62,502 nt of DNA, from positions 1 to 62,502 of the forward strand of contig JAADGJ010000141.1 of the NCBI GenBank assembly GCA_013152435.1. Direction: 5' to 3'. Below the pieces are notes generated by a model. That model did not search any database, was not told the origin of the DNA, and saw only the letters and a list, made by a program, of their open reading frames with translations. Of this stretch, positions 8,790 through 17,271 are shown one piece after another. Position 1 is the stretch's first letter. Every line of letters starts with the position of its first letter. The DNA comes from Chloroflexota bacterium. GTDB lineage: Bacteria > Chloroflexota > Anaerolineae > DUEN01. Position numbers and translations under genes: made by a program.

Positions 8790-9407
8790 CTAATCATTTC
8801 TAAGACGATAGCGTCGCGGGAGAAGTTCCTGACGCTCCAGCAGGTAATCCCGCAGTCGCGCCCGCCCCCGGCTCAAGCGCGACTTCACCGTCCCCAATTG
8901 CACGCCCGTCACCTCCGCGATCTCCTGATAGGAGAGGCCCTCGATATCGGCCAGGACCAGCGTGATCCGTTGATCCTCCGGCAGACGCTGGATCCCTTCC
9001 TGGATGAGGGCGCTCAGCTCCTGGCGGAGGGCGTACTCCTCCGGGTCCTCGCCATCATACACGAGACGAGCGGCGTGTTCGGGATCAACGGCCATATCCT
9101 CCAGGGAGCTGGTCGGCCGACGCTTCTGGGCCCGCAGGCGATCATAGCAGGTATTGGTCACGATGCGCAGGAGCCAGGACTTGAAGGAGCCACCGCGAAA
9201 GTTCCGCAGCGCGCGGAACGCCTTGAGGAACCCGTCCTGCGTAGCGTCCGCTGCCGCATCGGGATCTCCCAAGACGCGATAAGCCACGTTATAAGCCAAC
9301 CCCTGGTATGTCAACACCAGCTGGTTGAAGGCGGACAGTTCGCCCCGTTGCGCGGCTTGAATGAGCTCCCCTTCGTCCATACTCGGTGACGCTCCGAGCG
9401 TTGTCAA
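8790..9407 (-). CDS. ECF-type RNA polymerase sigma factor
   Basis: A 205-aa sigma-70 family group 4 factor (RpoE/SigW type). Region 2 covers about residues 15-90, with DATQDGFLKAFRALRNFRGGSFKSWLLRIVTNTCYD forming the core-binding and -10 recognition helices. Region 4 covers about 130-195, with LPEDQRITLVLADIEGLSYQEIAEVTGVQLGTVKSRLSRGRARL as the -35 recognition HTH. A second possible start is the Met at residue 10 (9380). The anti-sigma gene follows 79 bases downstream, so the pair is likely one operon. Its targets cannot be told from the window. Confidence 0.9.
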   Translation of the reverse strand: MTTLGASPSMDEGELIQAAQRGELSAFNQLVLTYQGLAYNVAYRVLGDPDAAADATQDGFLKAFRALRNFRGGSFKSWLLRIVTNTCYDRLRAQKRRPTSSLEDMAVDPEHAARLVYDGEDPEEYALRQELSALIQEGIQRLPEDQRITLVLADIEGLSYQEIAEVTGVQLGTVKSRLSRGRARLRDYLLERQELLPRRYRLRND

Positions 9408-9456
9408 TCGGCCTCGTGGGCTTTCTGGCGGGAAAACGGCTCATCTTGCGGCTCAT

Positions 9457-9485
9457 TTGACGTTTCGCCCGGAATGGGCTATACT
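9457..9485 (+). promoter_or_regulatory. Promoter of tRNA-Leu
   Basis: TTGACG (9457-9462) and TATACT (9480-9485) with a 17-base spacer lie 15 bases before the first base of the tRNA. It is a strong match to the housekeeping consensus. Confidence 0.75.
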
Positions 9486-9500
9486 GAAAAACGTCAGCGT

Positions 9501-9583
<83 letters not shown>

Positions 9584-9751
9584 TCTGCCAGATGGGTTTT
9601 TAGCCTCCTTGTCGCATTATACCAGGGAACCAGAAAGGTGGCTAAAACCTTCTCAGAAGATGACGTTATGATAACTTGCGAACAGGCTGGGGGCATGGAG
9701 CACGATCCGTTCCTGCCCCCTGCTTATTGTCTTCACGTGGACGCATCCGGT

Positions 9752-10945
9752 ATGGCGAGTAAGTCGCTCCAGCTTAACCCTTGGCTCCTTCTCCTCTCCC
9801 TGTCCCTGGCCCTGCTCATCATGACCGGGTGTCAGCGCGTGGAGGACGGAAAGGATCTCTCACCCGCGGAGAAGGAGGCCCAGGCCGTACAGATCGCGGC
9901 GGACTTTGCTCAGGATGCGGATCTGGAGCAAGCACAGACCAGGCTTCACGCCCTCGACGTGCCCAACGCGGAGCAATGGCTGGCCATGTTGGCCGAGCGC
10001 TATATCCACGAGGGCAAGGACGACGCCGCGACCGATCATCTGGTGGCGTTGTCCATGGCACTGGGAGTGAAAACGGCCACGATGGCGCGCTACGCCACGG
10101 CCAGGTTCACGGCCACGCCGGTGGCGACGCACGCGTCCACCTCCGCGCCGGAGGTCTCCCCCACGTTTACCTTCACGCCCGTGCCGCCGACGGCAACGCC
10201 CACCCCTGTATTGCCCACCCCCACTCCCACGGTCACTCCCATCCCCCAAGCCGTGGTTCAGGCGGATGTGCTCAATGTGCGATCCGGCCCCAGCACGGAC
10301 TACCCGATTGTGGGGCGACTCGCCGCCGGGGATGCGGTGACGATCACCGGACAAAACGCCGCGGGCACATGGTGGCAAGTCTGCTGTGCAGGCGAGAAGT
10401 CGGGGTGGATCTACGGGGCCCTGGCGGAGTCACAAGGCGAGACCGGCGACGTGCCGGTTGTGCGTGATGTCCCCCCACCGCCTCCGACGCCGACCCCCCT
10501 GCCCCCTACGGCAACGCCCGTGCCACAGCCGCAGGTAGATTTCCGCGTGGCCAGCACCCGGCTGCTGAGCATCCAGGAGAATGGCGGGTGTGTGGGCATG
10601 CACAACATCTTCGTGACCGTGATAGACGCCGCTGGAGCCCCGCTTGACGGCATCCAGGTTGGGCGCGTTTGGGTGCCCGATGACATCAAGGTGACCGGCG
10701 CTGATGGGAAGGGACCCGGCCGCGTCGTCTTCGATCTGTTCAAACACGGCGACCAGGTCCGCGTGCTGAACTTCAGCAGCGAGACCACCCGCCCCCTGGA
10801 AGTGGAAGACGAGAAGATCCCCATTCCGGAGCTCATTGGGGCCGGATATTGCCCGGATGAGGCGGAATGCCGCCGCCTCATCAACGAAAATCGACTCTGC
10901 CGCTATCACTACTCGTGGGAGGTGATCTTCCAAAGGACGTGGTAG
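9752..10945 (+). CDS. Lipoprotein with SH3-like domain and a Chloroflexota-type C-terminal domain
   Basis: The start at 9752 gives a textbook lipoprotein signal: MASKSLQ, a hydrophobic core, then the lipobox MTGC at about residues 23-26. An earlier in-frame ATG at 9668 would put 28 extra residues before it. After a helical region (about 30-110) comes a Thr-Pro linker. A bacterial SH3 domain follows at about 170-235 (DVLNVRSGPSTDYPIVGRL...WWQV...GWIYG), a fold that often binds cell-wall peptides. A second Pro-rich linker leads to a C-terminal domain (about 265-397) that resembles the end of the next gene's product. Mature length is about 370 aa, probably anchored on the outer face of the membrane. 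Function unknown. Confidence 0.75.
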   Translation: MASKSLQLNPWLLLLSLSLALLIMTGCQRVEDGKDLSPAEKEAQAVQIAADFAQDADLEQAQTRLHALDVPNAEQWLAMLAERYIHEGKDDAATDHLVALSMALGVKTATMARYATARFTATPVATHASTSAPEVSPTFTFTPVPPTATPTPVLPTPTPTVTPIPQAVVQADVLNVRSGPSTDYPIVGRLAAGDAVTITGQNAAGTWWQVCCAGEKSGWIYGALAESQGETGDVPVVRDVPPPPPTPTPLPPTATPVPQPQVDFRVASTRLLSIQENGGCVGMHNIFVTVIDAAGAPLDGIQVGRVWVPDDIKVTGADGKGPGRVVFDLFKHGDQVRVLNFSSETTRPLEVEDEKIPIPELIGAGYCPDEAECRRLINENRLCRYHYSWEVIFQRTW

Positions 10946-11077
10946 CTGACACGCTCGCTTCAGGCAATGGTAGGACAATCGACAGGCGAGCGACTTGGAC
11001 GATCTGGCCATTATCGGTTATCTTTATCCATGGCAAAGCACGCAGCGCAATATCGAGATGCATAGGGGGATTTCATA

Positions 11078-13708
11078 GTGAATGCCCGTATCCTGAAAGA
11101 GACGCCACTTTTCTCCTTGCTATCCGAACCCGACCTGGAACGGATAGCGGAGCGGCTGCAGCCTCAAGAGCTGGCCCAAGGTGAGCATCTCTTCAACATC
11201 GGTGACGAGGCGAGGGCCTTGTACATCGTCCGCTCGGGCTGGGTACGCCTGGTCTCGAGCGGGGGGGATGTGCTGGCCAGCCTGGGTCCCGGCAGCGTGA
11301 TCGGAGAGGCGGACCTGTTCCGCGGCCATCCACGCTCTACCGGCGCCATCGCGGCGACCCCACTGGAGCTGTGGGAGTTGAGCGACGACGATCTCACCGA
11401 GCTGATCACGCAACATCCGCCATTGGGCGTCGCCCTCAGCCGGGCCTTCGGGGGACATGTGGTGCAGATGGAGGCCTACCTGACATCCAGGCTGCACCAT
11501 GTGGCGGGGCTGGAGGAGGTGAACGAGGACGACCTCGCCGCCCTAGCCCGCCTCCTGGAGCCCGTCGACGTCCCCAGCGGACAGGTGCTCTTCCAGGCCG
11601 GGGATCGCCCCGAGGCCCTGTTCATCATCGAGTCAGGGAAGATCACCCTGCTGCCGGGCGAGCAGGGCGGCGAGCCGAAGACCCTGTCCGAGGGACAGCT
11701 CTTCGGCGAGATGGCGTTGCTCACCAATAAGCCACATTTCTATGGCGCTCAGGCGGCCACGGACGCGCTGTTGTGGATGCTGGGCCGCGATGAGTTCCAA
11801 ATGCTGATTCACCGACATTCCGGGCTGGCCAGGGCCCTGAGCAAAGGGCTGCACGCCCCCCTCAGCTCGGAGGATCAGGCGGCCGCCGCCGAGGTCCTGG
11901 CCCGTATGCCGCTCTTCGAGGGGCTGCCGCACGAGGTGCTGAGCACCATCGCCAGCCGGCTGTTGCTGCTCCACATGCCGGCCGGCGAGATCATCTTCTC
12001 CGAGGGCTCCCGCTCCGACGCCATGTATCTGGTGGAATCGGGCGAGGTAGAGCTTCTGCAGACCTCCGGGCAACGGCAGGAGGCGTTGGCCCGCATCGGG
12101 CCCGGAGGCTTCTTCGGCGAGATGGCGTTGCTCACCGGGCGACCCCGCTCTGCGACGGCGATGGCGACGCAGCCGACCAACCTCTGGGTGCTCTATCGCA
12201 ACGAGTTCGAATCCCTGGTCGTCCGCCATCCGGCCATCGCCACAGCGGTCAGCCGCGGCCTCTCGGAACGACTGGCGGAGGCGGGAGAGGCTCACGTGGA
12301 GCGGCACCTCCGTCACATCCGCCTGCTGCAAGGGCTACCCCAGGAGGCCCTGCGGGAGATCGCGGAGTTCCTGCGTCCGATGCGCTATCGTCAGGACGAG
12401 ATCATCTACCGCCAGGGCGATCCCCCGGACTTCCTCTACCTGATCGAATCCGGGCGCGTCGTCCTCCTGATGGAGGAGAACGGCGCGGAGGTGCCGGTGG
12501 CGACGCTGGATGCCGGCGATTTCTTCGGAGAGCGCGCCGTGCTCGCCGAGGAGCGCCGGATCACCAGCGCGCAGGCGGCGACGGACGTGGATGTGTGGCT
12601 GCTCCGTCCCAGCGACTTCGAGATGCTCTCCGCTCGATATCCGAAGCTGGCGCTCAACCTGAGTCGCGGCCTGGCCTCCCGCCTGAGCGAGCGCGGGGCG
12701 CAACCAGCGGAGCCGCCCCCCGCCCGGGAAAGCGCCGCCATGGCGGCCACCCGGACATCCCCGGCCGTCACCGCTGCGGCCCCCACGCCACGCCCCGTCT
12801 CCCCAACGCGGCCTCGAGCCGACCGAGCGCGACCGCGCCGCCAGCCGAGGCCCCGCCTGGAGATCGACGGTGTGGCGAGCTGGTTCCGATCGCTGAGCCT
12901 GAGCGCGAAGATCCGGCTGGCGGTGGTCCTGATCCTGCTCGCCTGGCTCCTGGGGGTGGCCGCACCATCCGTGTTGATCAGCACGGTGGGCTACGCCAGC
13001 TCGGCGCTAAACAGCATCGGCAATGTGGCTAACCCGCCGGTGGATCCCGTCAACGAGGAGATCCAGGCCATCGCGATGGCCCCGACGACGGAGGAACTGG
13101 CGGAGCCGACGGCCACATACACGCCGCTGCCCACGGATACACCGGTGCCTACGGACACGCCGACGCCCACACCGACGCCCACGAACACGCCGACGGCCAC
13201 GCCGACGCCGATCCCGACGAACACGCCCACGCCGCGGCCCACTCGTCCGAAGCCGCGTCCGACCCCGACGCCCGAGCCGCGAGCGGCAGCCGCGGCCATC
13301 AGCTGGGACGGCCGGCTGGATCAGCTCGGCGTGGGACTGCGGCCGGCCAATGTGGCGCCCGGGCAGCCTTACTGGCGGCTCATCGAGGCGCGATGGGCGG
13401 ATGAGCGGGAATCCGAGGGGCGGCATCACATCTTCGTGAACGTCCTGGACGAGGCTGGCAACCGCATCGTCGGCCAGCCGATCCGAATCGCCTGGCGTGA
13501 TGGGTCCGTCATCGGGAAGACGGAAGACAAACCGCCAACGGAGTACTCATACAACTTCCAGATGTACGCCGCAGGCAACTCATATGACGTCTCCATCGAG
13601 GGGTTGCCCAGCGACACCGTCACCGGCATGGGGCTGGGAGATATCGCCCGCCGCACCTGGAAGATCCATACGAGCTTCTATCTGACGTTCCAACGGGCGG
13701 TTCGGTAA
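11078..13708 (+). CDS. Protein with four cyclic-nucleotide-binding-type domains, TM helix and extracytoplasmic domain
   Basis: An 876-aa protein starting at GTG after an AGGGGGA site. Four consecutive CRP/PKA-type beta-barrel domains occupy about residues 5-125, 140-260, 275-395 and 410-530. Their phosphate-binding-cassette equivalents start near 75 (IGEADLF), 209 (FGEMALL), 346 (FGEMALL followed by GRPRSATA) and 483 (FGERAVL). Only the third has the full cassette with Pro-Arg-Ser-Ala-Thr. A basic Pro-rich stretch follows, then one transmembrane helix at about 612-636, a long Thr-Pro repeat linker (about 675-735) and a C-terminal domain (about 745-876) resembling that of the preceding lipoprotein. 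The layout suggests cytosolic sensing coupled to an outside domain. It has no HTH, so it is not a CRP regulator. Confidence 0.8.
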   Translation: MNARILKETPLFSLLSEPDLERIAERLQPQELAQGEHLFNIGDEARALYIVRSGWVRLVSSGGDVLASLGPGSVIGEADLFRGHPRSTGAIAATPLELWELSDDDLTELITQHPPLGVALSRAFGGHVVQMEAYLTSRLHHVAGLEEVNEDDLAALARLLEPVDVPSGQVLFQAGDRPEALFIIESGKITLLPGEQGGEPKTLSEGQLFGEMALLTNKPHFYGAQAATDALLWMLGRDEFQMLIHRHSGLARALSKGLHAPLSSEDQAAAAEVLARMPLFEGLPHEVLSTIASRLLLLHMPAGEIIFSEGSRSDAMYLVESGEVELLQTSGQRQEALARIGPGGFFGEMALLTGRPRSATAMATQPTNLWVLYRNEFESLVVRHPAIATAVSRGLSERLAEAGEAHVERHLRHIRLLQGLPQEALREIAEFLRPMRYRQDEIIYRQGDPPDFLYLIESGRVVLLMEENGAEVPVATLDAGDFFGERAVLAEERRITSAQAATDVDVWLLRPSDFEMLSARYPKLALNLSRGLASRLSERGAQPAEPPPARESAAMAATRTSPAVTAAAPTPRPVSPTRPRADRARPRRQPRPRLEIDGVASWFRSLSLSAKIRLAVVLILLAWLLGVAAPSVLISTVGYASSALNSIGNVANPPVDPVNEEIQAIAMAPTTEELAEPTATYTPLPTDTPVPTDTPTPTPTPTNTPTATPTPIPTNTPTPRPTRPKPRPTPTPEPRAAAAAISWDGRLDQLGVGLRPANVAPGQPYWRLIEARWADERESEGRHHIFVNVLDEAGNRIVGQPIRIAWRDGSVIGKTEDKPPTEYSYNFQMYAAGNSYDVSIEGLPSDTVTGMGLGDIARRTWKIHTSFYLTFQRAVR

Positions 13709-13754
13709 AGCAACCCCTGAAGCCGTTCGATCTTCATCCGGATACAGAACCTAT

Positions 13755-13780
13755 GAGGCCGGGAGCGTGCTCCCGGCCTC
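13755..13780. terminator. GC-rich hairpin after the cNMP-domain gene
   Basis: A perfect 12-bp stem (13755-13766 with 13769-13780) has a two-base apex. It lies 46 bases after the stop codon. There is no clear T-run, so termination efficiency is uncertain. Confidence 0.5.
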
Positions 13781-13804
13781 GCCGCGTTCACAATCGGACG
13801 GTCA

Positions 13805-13833
13805 TTGACCATTCCCGTGTAAACTGGTATCAT
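13805..13833 (+). promoter_or_regulatory. Promoter of the P5C dehydrogenase gene
   Basis: TTGACC (13805-13810) and TATCAT (13828-13833) are 17 bases apart. The chosen start at 13880 lies about 40 bases downstream of the expected transcript start. Confidence 0.65.
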
Positions 13834-13879
13834 GCGGCCACCCATTTCTACACGCCATTCCAATTTTGAGGAGGACAGA

Positions 13880-15436
13880 ATGCTCACGCCATTCCGTAAC
13901 GAACCCCTGACCGACTTCTCGCAGCCGGAGAACGTTCAGGCCTTCCAGGCCGCGCTGGAGAAAGTGGGCTCAGAACTGGGACAAACCTACCCGATCATCA
14001 TCGGGGGAGAGCGGATAGAGACATCAGAGACCTTCGATTCCATCAATCCCGCCAACCCATCTCAGGTGATAGGCCGCTTCGCCAAGGCCGATGCGGATCT
14101 GGCCCGACGTGCTGTGGAAGTCGCCGCTGAGGCGTTTGAGACATGGAAGCGCATACCGCCCGAGGTGCGCGCCCGCTACCTGCTCAAGGCGGCTGCCATC
14201 ATGCGAGCGCGCAAGCACGAGTTCAGCGCCTGGATGGTGTACGAGGTGGGGAAATCCTGGGTGGAGGCCGACGCGGACACGGCGGAGGCCATCGACATGC
14301 TCGAATTCTACGCCCGGGAGATGATCCGCCTGGGCGGATCCCAGCCCGTAGTCCCATATCCCGGCCGAGAGGCGGACCTGCTCTACATCCCATTGGGGGT
14401 CGGCGCGGTGATCCCCCCGTGGAACTTCCCCAACGCGATCATGACGGGCATGACCTCCGCCTCATTGGTGACGGGCAACACCGTCGTCCTGAAGCCTGCC
14501 AGCACCGCCCCCACCATCGCCTACAAACTGGTGGAAATCTTCAACGAGGAGCTGTTATTGCCTCCGGGCGTTCTGAATTTCCTCCCCGGCCCCGGAAGCG
14601 TCATCGGCGATGTCCTGGTCACCCATCCCAAGACCCGGTTCATCTCCTTCACCGGTTCCAAAGAGGTCGGATTGCGCATCCACGAACTGGCGGCCAAACC
14701 GCAGCCGGGTCAGATATGGATCAAGCGGACGATCCTGGAGATGGGCGGAAAGGACGCGGTGGTAGTGGACGAGACCGCCGACCTGGATGCCGCCGCGGAG
14801 GGAATCGTCGTCTCCGCGTTCGGATATCAGGGGCAGAAGTGCTCGGCCGGCTCACGCGCCATCCTGGTGGACAGCATCTACGACTCACTGCTGGAGCGGG
14901 TTGTGGAACGAGCGCGCAAGATCACTGTCGGCCCGACGGTCGACCAGTCCAACTGGATGGGGCCGGTCATCGATCAGGCGGCCTTCAATAAGATCATGGA
15001 CTATATCGAGATCGGCCACGATGAGGGGAAACTGGTGTTGGGCGGTCACGCCATCAACACGCCCGAGGGCGGTTATTTCATCGAGCCCACCATCTTCGCC
15101 GATGTGGATCGAAACGCCCGCATCGCGCAGGAGGAGATCTTCGGCCCCGTGCTGTCCGTCATCCGGGCCCGCGATTTCGACGATGCGCTGGAGATCGCCA
15201 ACGGCACCGAGTACGGCCTGACTGGCGCCCTCTTCAGCCGGGATCGCCTGCGGCTGGAGCGTGCCCGTCACGAGTTCCACGTCGGGAACCTGTACTTCAA
15301 CCGCAAGTGCACCGGCGCCCTGGTCGGCGTGGAGCCATTCGGCGGATTCAATATGAGCGGAACGGACTCGAAGGCGGGCGGCAGCGATTACCTGCTGCTC
15401 TTCATGCAGGCGAAGTCCATCAGCGAGCTGCTCTAA
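13880..15436 (+). CDS. pruA: L-glutamate gamma-semialdehyde (1-pyrroline-5-carboxylate) dehydrogenase
   Basis: It oxidises glutamate semialdehyde to glutamate with NAD+, the second step of proline degradation. The product is 518 aa, the normal size for the stand-alone (RocA-type) enzyme. Visible ALDH features are the IPPWNFPNAI segment, the substrate/NAD region KPASTAP, the catalytic Glu in LEMGGKDAVVVDE (about 280) and the catalytic Cys in GQKCSAGSR (about 316). The start at 13880 follows GAGGAGGA; the reading frame opens 48 bases earlier, but that would begin at the promoter's -10 box. No proline dehydrogenase gene is adjacent. The gene converges on mutL, with a shared hairpin between. Confidence 0.92.
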   Translation: MLTPFRNEPLTDFSQPENVQAFQAALEKVGSELGQTYPIIIGGERIETSETFDSINPANPSQVIGRFAKADADLARRAVEVAAEAFETWKRIPPEVRARYLLKAAAIMRARKHEFSAWMVYEVGKSWVEADADTAEAIDMLEFYAREMIRLGGSQPVVPYPGREADLLYIPLGVGAVIPPWNFPNAIMTGMTSASLVTGNTVVLKPASTAPTIAYKLVEIFNEELLLPPGVLNFLPGPGSVIGDVLVTHPKTRFISFTGSKEVGLRIHELAAKPQPGQIWIKRTILEMGGKDAVVVDETADLDAAAEGIVVSAFGYQGQKCSAGSRAILVDSIYDSLLERVVERARKITVGPTVDQSNWMGPVIDQAAFNKIMDYIEIGHDEGKLVLGGHAINTPEGGYFIEPTIFADVDRNARIAQEEIFGPVLSVIRARDFDDALEIANGTEYGLTGALFSRDRLRLERARHEFHVGNLYFNRKCTGALVGVEPFGGFNMSGTDSKAGGSDYLLLFMQAKSISELL

Positions 15437-15467
15437 CCCACGGCCGCTATCCCACTCGCAAAAAGAC

Positions 15468-15498
15468 ATATGCCGAGCGGACGATCCGCTCGGCATAT
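15468..15498. terminator. Bidirectional terminator between pruA and mutL
   Basis: A perfect 14-bp inverted repeat (15468-15481 with 15485-15498) with a CGA loop lies midway between convergent genes. A/T-rich bases flank both sides, so it can serve both transcripts. Confidence 0.8.
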
Positions 15499-15523
15499 AT
15501 ATTTCTCCGCCGTCCCTCAGGTC

Positions 15524-17182
15524 TCACCGGCGCAGGAAACGCCGCTCCAGCTCCTCCAGGCTCAGGGTGATGAAGGCCGGACGTCCATGTGGACAGACGG
15601 CCGGGGACCAGTGTGCAGCCATCTCGTCGACCAGCTTCTGCATCTGGTCGAAGGAGAGGATATCGCCAGCCTTGATGGCGGCCGTGCAGGCCGCTCGCGC
15701 CGCCAGCGTCTCCCGCAACGCGGTTGCGTCGGACCACCTCCGGGAGGCGATCTCTTCGATCAGGGCGGTGATCAGGTCGGCCAACGGCACCCGTGCCAGG
15801 GAGACCGGAAGGGATCGCAGGATCAACACGTCCTTGCCGAACGGCTCGATCTCAATGCCCAGATCGGCCAACACGTCCAGATGCTCGGAGAGCACGGCCG
15901 CCTCACGCGAGGTGATGGGTAGGCGGAAGGGCGGGCTCACCTCCTGGCGATGTTCCCCGCGCAGCAACCGCTCGAAGAGGATGGCCTCATGCGCCGCGTG
16001 GGGATCGACGACCACCAGCCCCTCCGGCGATTGGGCCAGGATGTAGCTGTTGTGCAACTGCCCCACCGCCCGCAGCGGGGAATCGGCGTGATAGCCCGGG
16101 CCGACCTCGCGAAGCTGCTCATACGCGGTATCCTGGGTGTACTCCCCGAAAGGCCACTCCATCGCGCTGGGCGTGCCATCCCGAGGGAACGGGTTCAACG
16201 CCTCCTCCACCGCCTGCGAGAGCGCCCAATAGATGGACCGTTCATGCATGAATCGCACCTCTGCCTTGGTGGGATGCACGTTCACATCCACATAGACCGG
16301 ATCCATGTCGATGAACACGACGGCCATGGGATGGCGGCCGAAGGGCAGCCGCCCCTCGTAGGGGCGCTCCAGAGCGATGGCCAACAGCCCCGAACGGACG
16401 GGACGTCCGTTGACGTAGAAATGCTGGGCCTGACGGCGCGCCCGGCCCAGGGAGGGGCGGGAGATGATCCCGTGCACCCGGAGATCGGCGGCCGTCCACT
16501 GCAAGGAGACGCTCTCCTCCGCGAACTCTCGGCCCAGGCAGACGGCGACCCGCTCCTGTAGCGTCCCGGCCGGAGCGACCAGCGTCTCCCGGCCATCCGC
16601 GGAGAAACGGAAGGCGACGCGCGGGTAAGCCAACGCGTAGCGCACCACGGTATTCCGACACAGCTCCGCCTCGCGCAGCGGGGACTTCAGAAACTTGCGT
16701 CGAGCCGGGGCGTTGTAGTACAGGTTGGTGACGGTGACACTACACCCGGCCGGGGAGGCAGCCGGCTCAACGGTGGTACGGCCATCCTGCACGGTGGCGT
16801 GAGTGCCCTCGAGCTCCTCTCGGGCGCGCGTGCGTAGGTCCACACGGCTGACGGCCGCGATGGCGGCCAGGGCCTCGCCGCGAAAGCCCAAAGTGCGCAC
16901 GCGGTGGAGATCGGACACGGAGGCGATCTTGGATGTCGCGAAGCGCTGGAAGGCCAGCGGCACATCCTCCCGCCGGATCCCCGTCCCATCGTCGGATACC
17001 CGGATCATCTCCAGCCCGCCTTGGCGGATCTCCACCGAGATGGCGGTGGCCCCGGCATCCAGGGAGTTCTCGATCAGCTCCTTCACGACGGAGGCCGGTC
17101 GTTCGATGACCTCTCCGGCCGCGATGCGCTCAGAGACGCTGGGATCCAGAACTCGGATACGAGCAGCTTCTGATTCCGTCAT
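15524..17182 (-). CDS. mutL: DNA mismatch repair protein MutL (endonuclease-type)
   Basis: A 552-aa MutL. The GHKL ATPase part covers about residues 1-340, with KELIENSLDAGA, DDGTGI and GFRGEALAAI. The C-terminal dimerisation domain carries an endonuclease-like motif near residue 387, DPHAAHEAILFE, which is the DQHAxxExxxxE motif with Gln replaced by Pro. It also has the companion ACTAAIK and CPHGRP motifs. This suggests a nicking MutL rather than one relying on MutH. No mutS is next to it. The ParB-like gene lies upstream on the same strand, 89 bases away. Confidence 0.95.
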   Translation of the reverse strand: MTESEAARIRVLDPSVSERIAAGEVIERPASVVKELIENSLDAGATAISVEIRQGGLEMIRVSDDGTGIRREDVPLAFQRFATSKIASVSDLHRVRTLGFRGEALAAIAAVSRVDLRTRAREELEGTHATVQDGRTTVEPAASPAGCSVTVTNLYYNAPARRKFLKSPLREAELCRNTVVRYALAYPRVAFRFSADGRETLVAPAGTLQERVAVCLGREFAEESVSLQWTAADLRVHGIISRPSLGRARRQAQHFYVNGRPVRSGLLAIALERPYEGRLPFGRHPMAVVFIDMDPVYVDVNVHPTKAEVRFMHERSIYWALSQAVEEALNPFPRDGTPSAMEWPFGEYTQDTAYEQLREVGPGYHADSPLRAVGQLHNSYILAQSPEGLVVVDPHAAHEAILFERLLRGEHRQEVSPPFRLPITSREAAVLSEHLDVLADLGIEIEPFGKDVLILRSLPVSLARVPLADLITALIEEIASRRWSDATALRETLAARAACTAAIKAGDILSFDQMQKLVDEMAAHWSPAVCPHGRPAFITLSLEELERRFLRR

Positions 17183-17271
17183 GACCTACGCACTCTCCTC
17201 AAACGGGATTATGGAGCACACGAGATCGAGGGGCGGTCGCGCGCGCCCGCTCGATGACGCCCAGGATGCGC

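Noticed and set aside
13100-13270. Thr-Pro coding repeats as a DNA tandem repeat or CRISPR-like array
   Set aside because: The repetition comes from Thr-Pro codons in a protein linker; units are irregular and there are no spacers.
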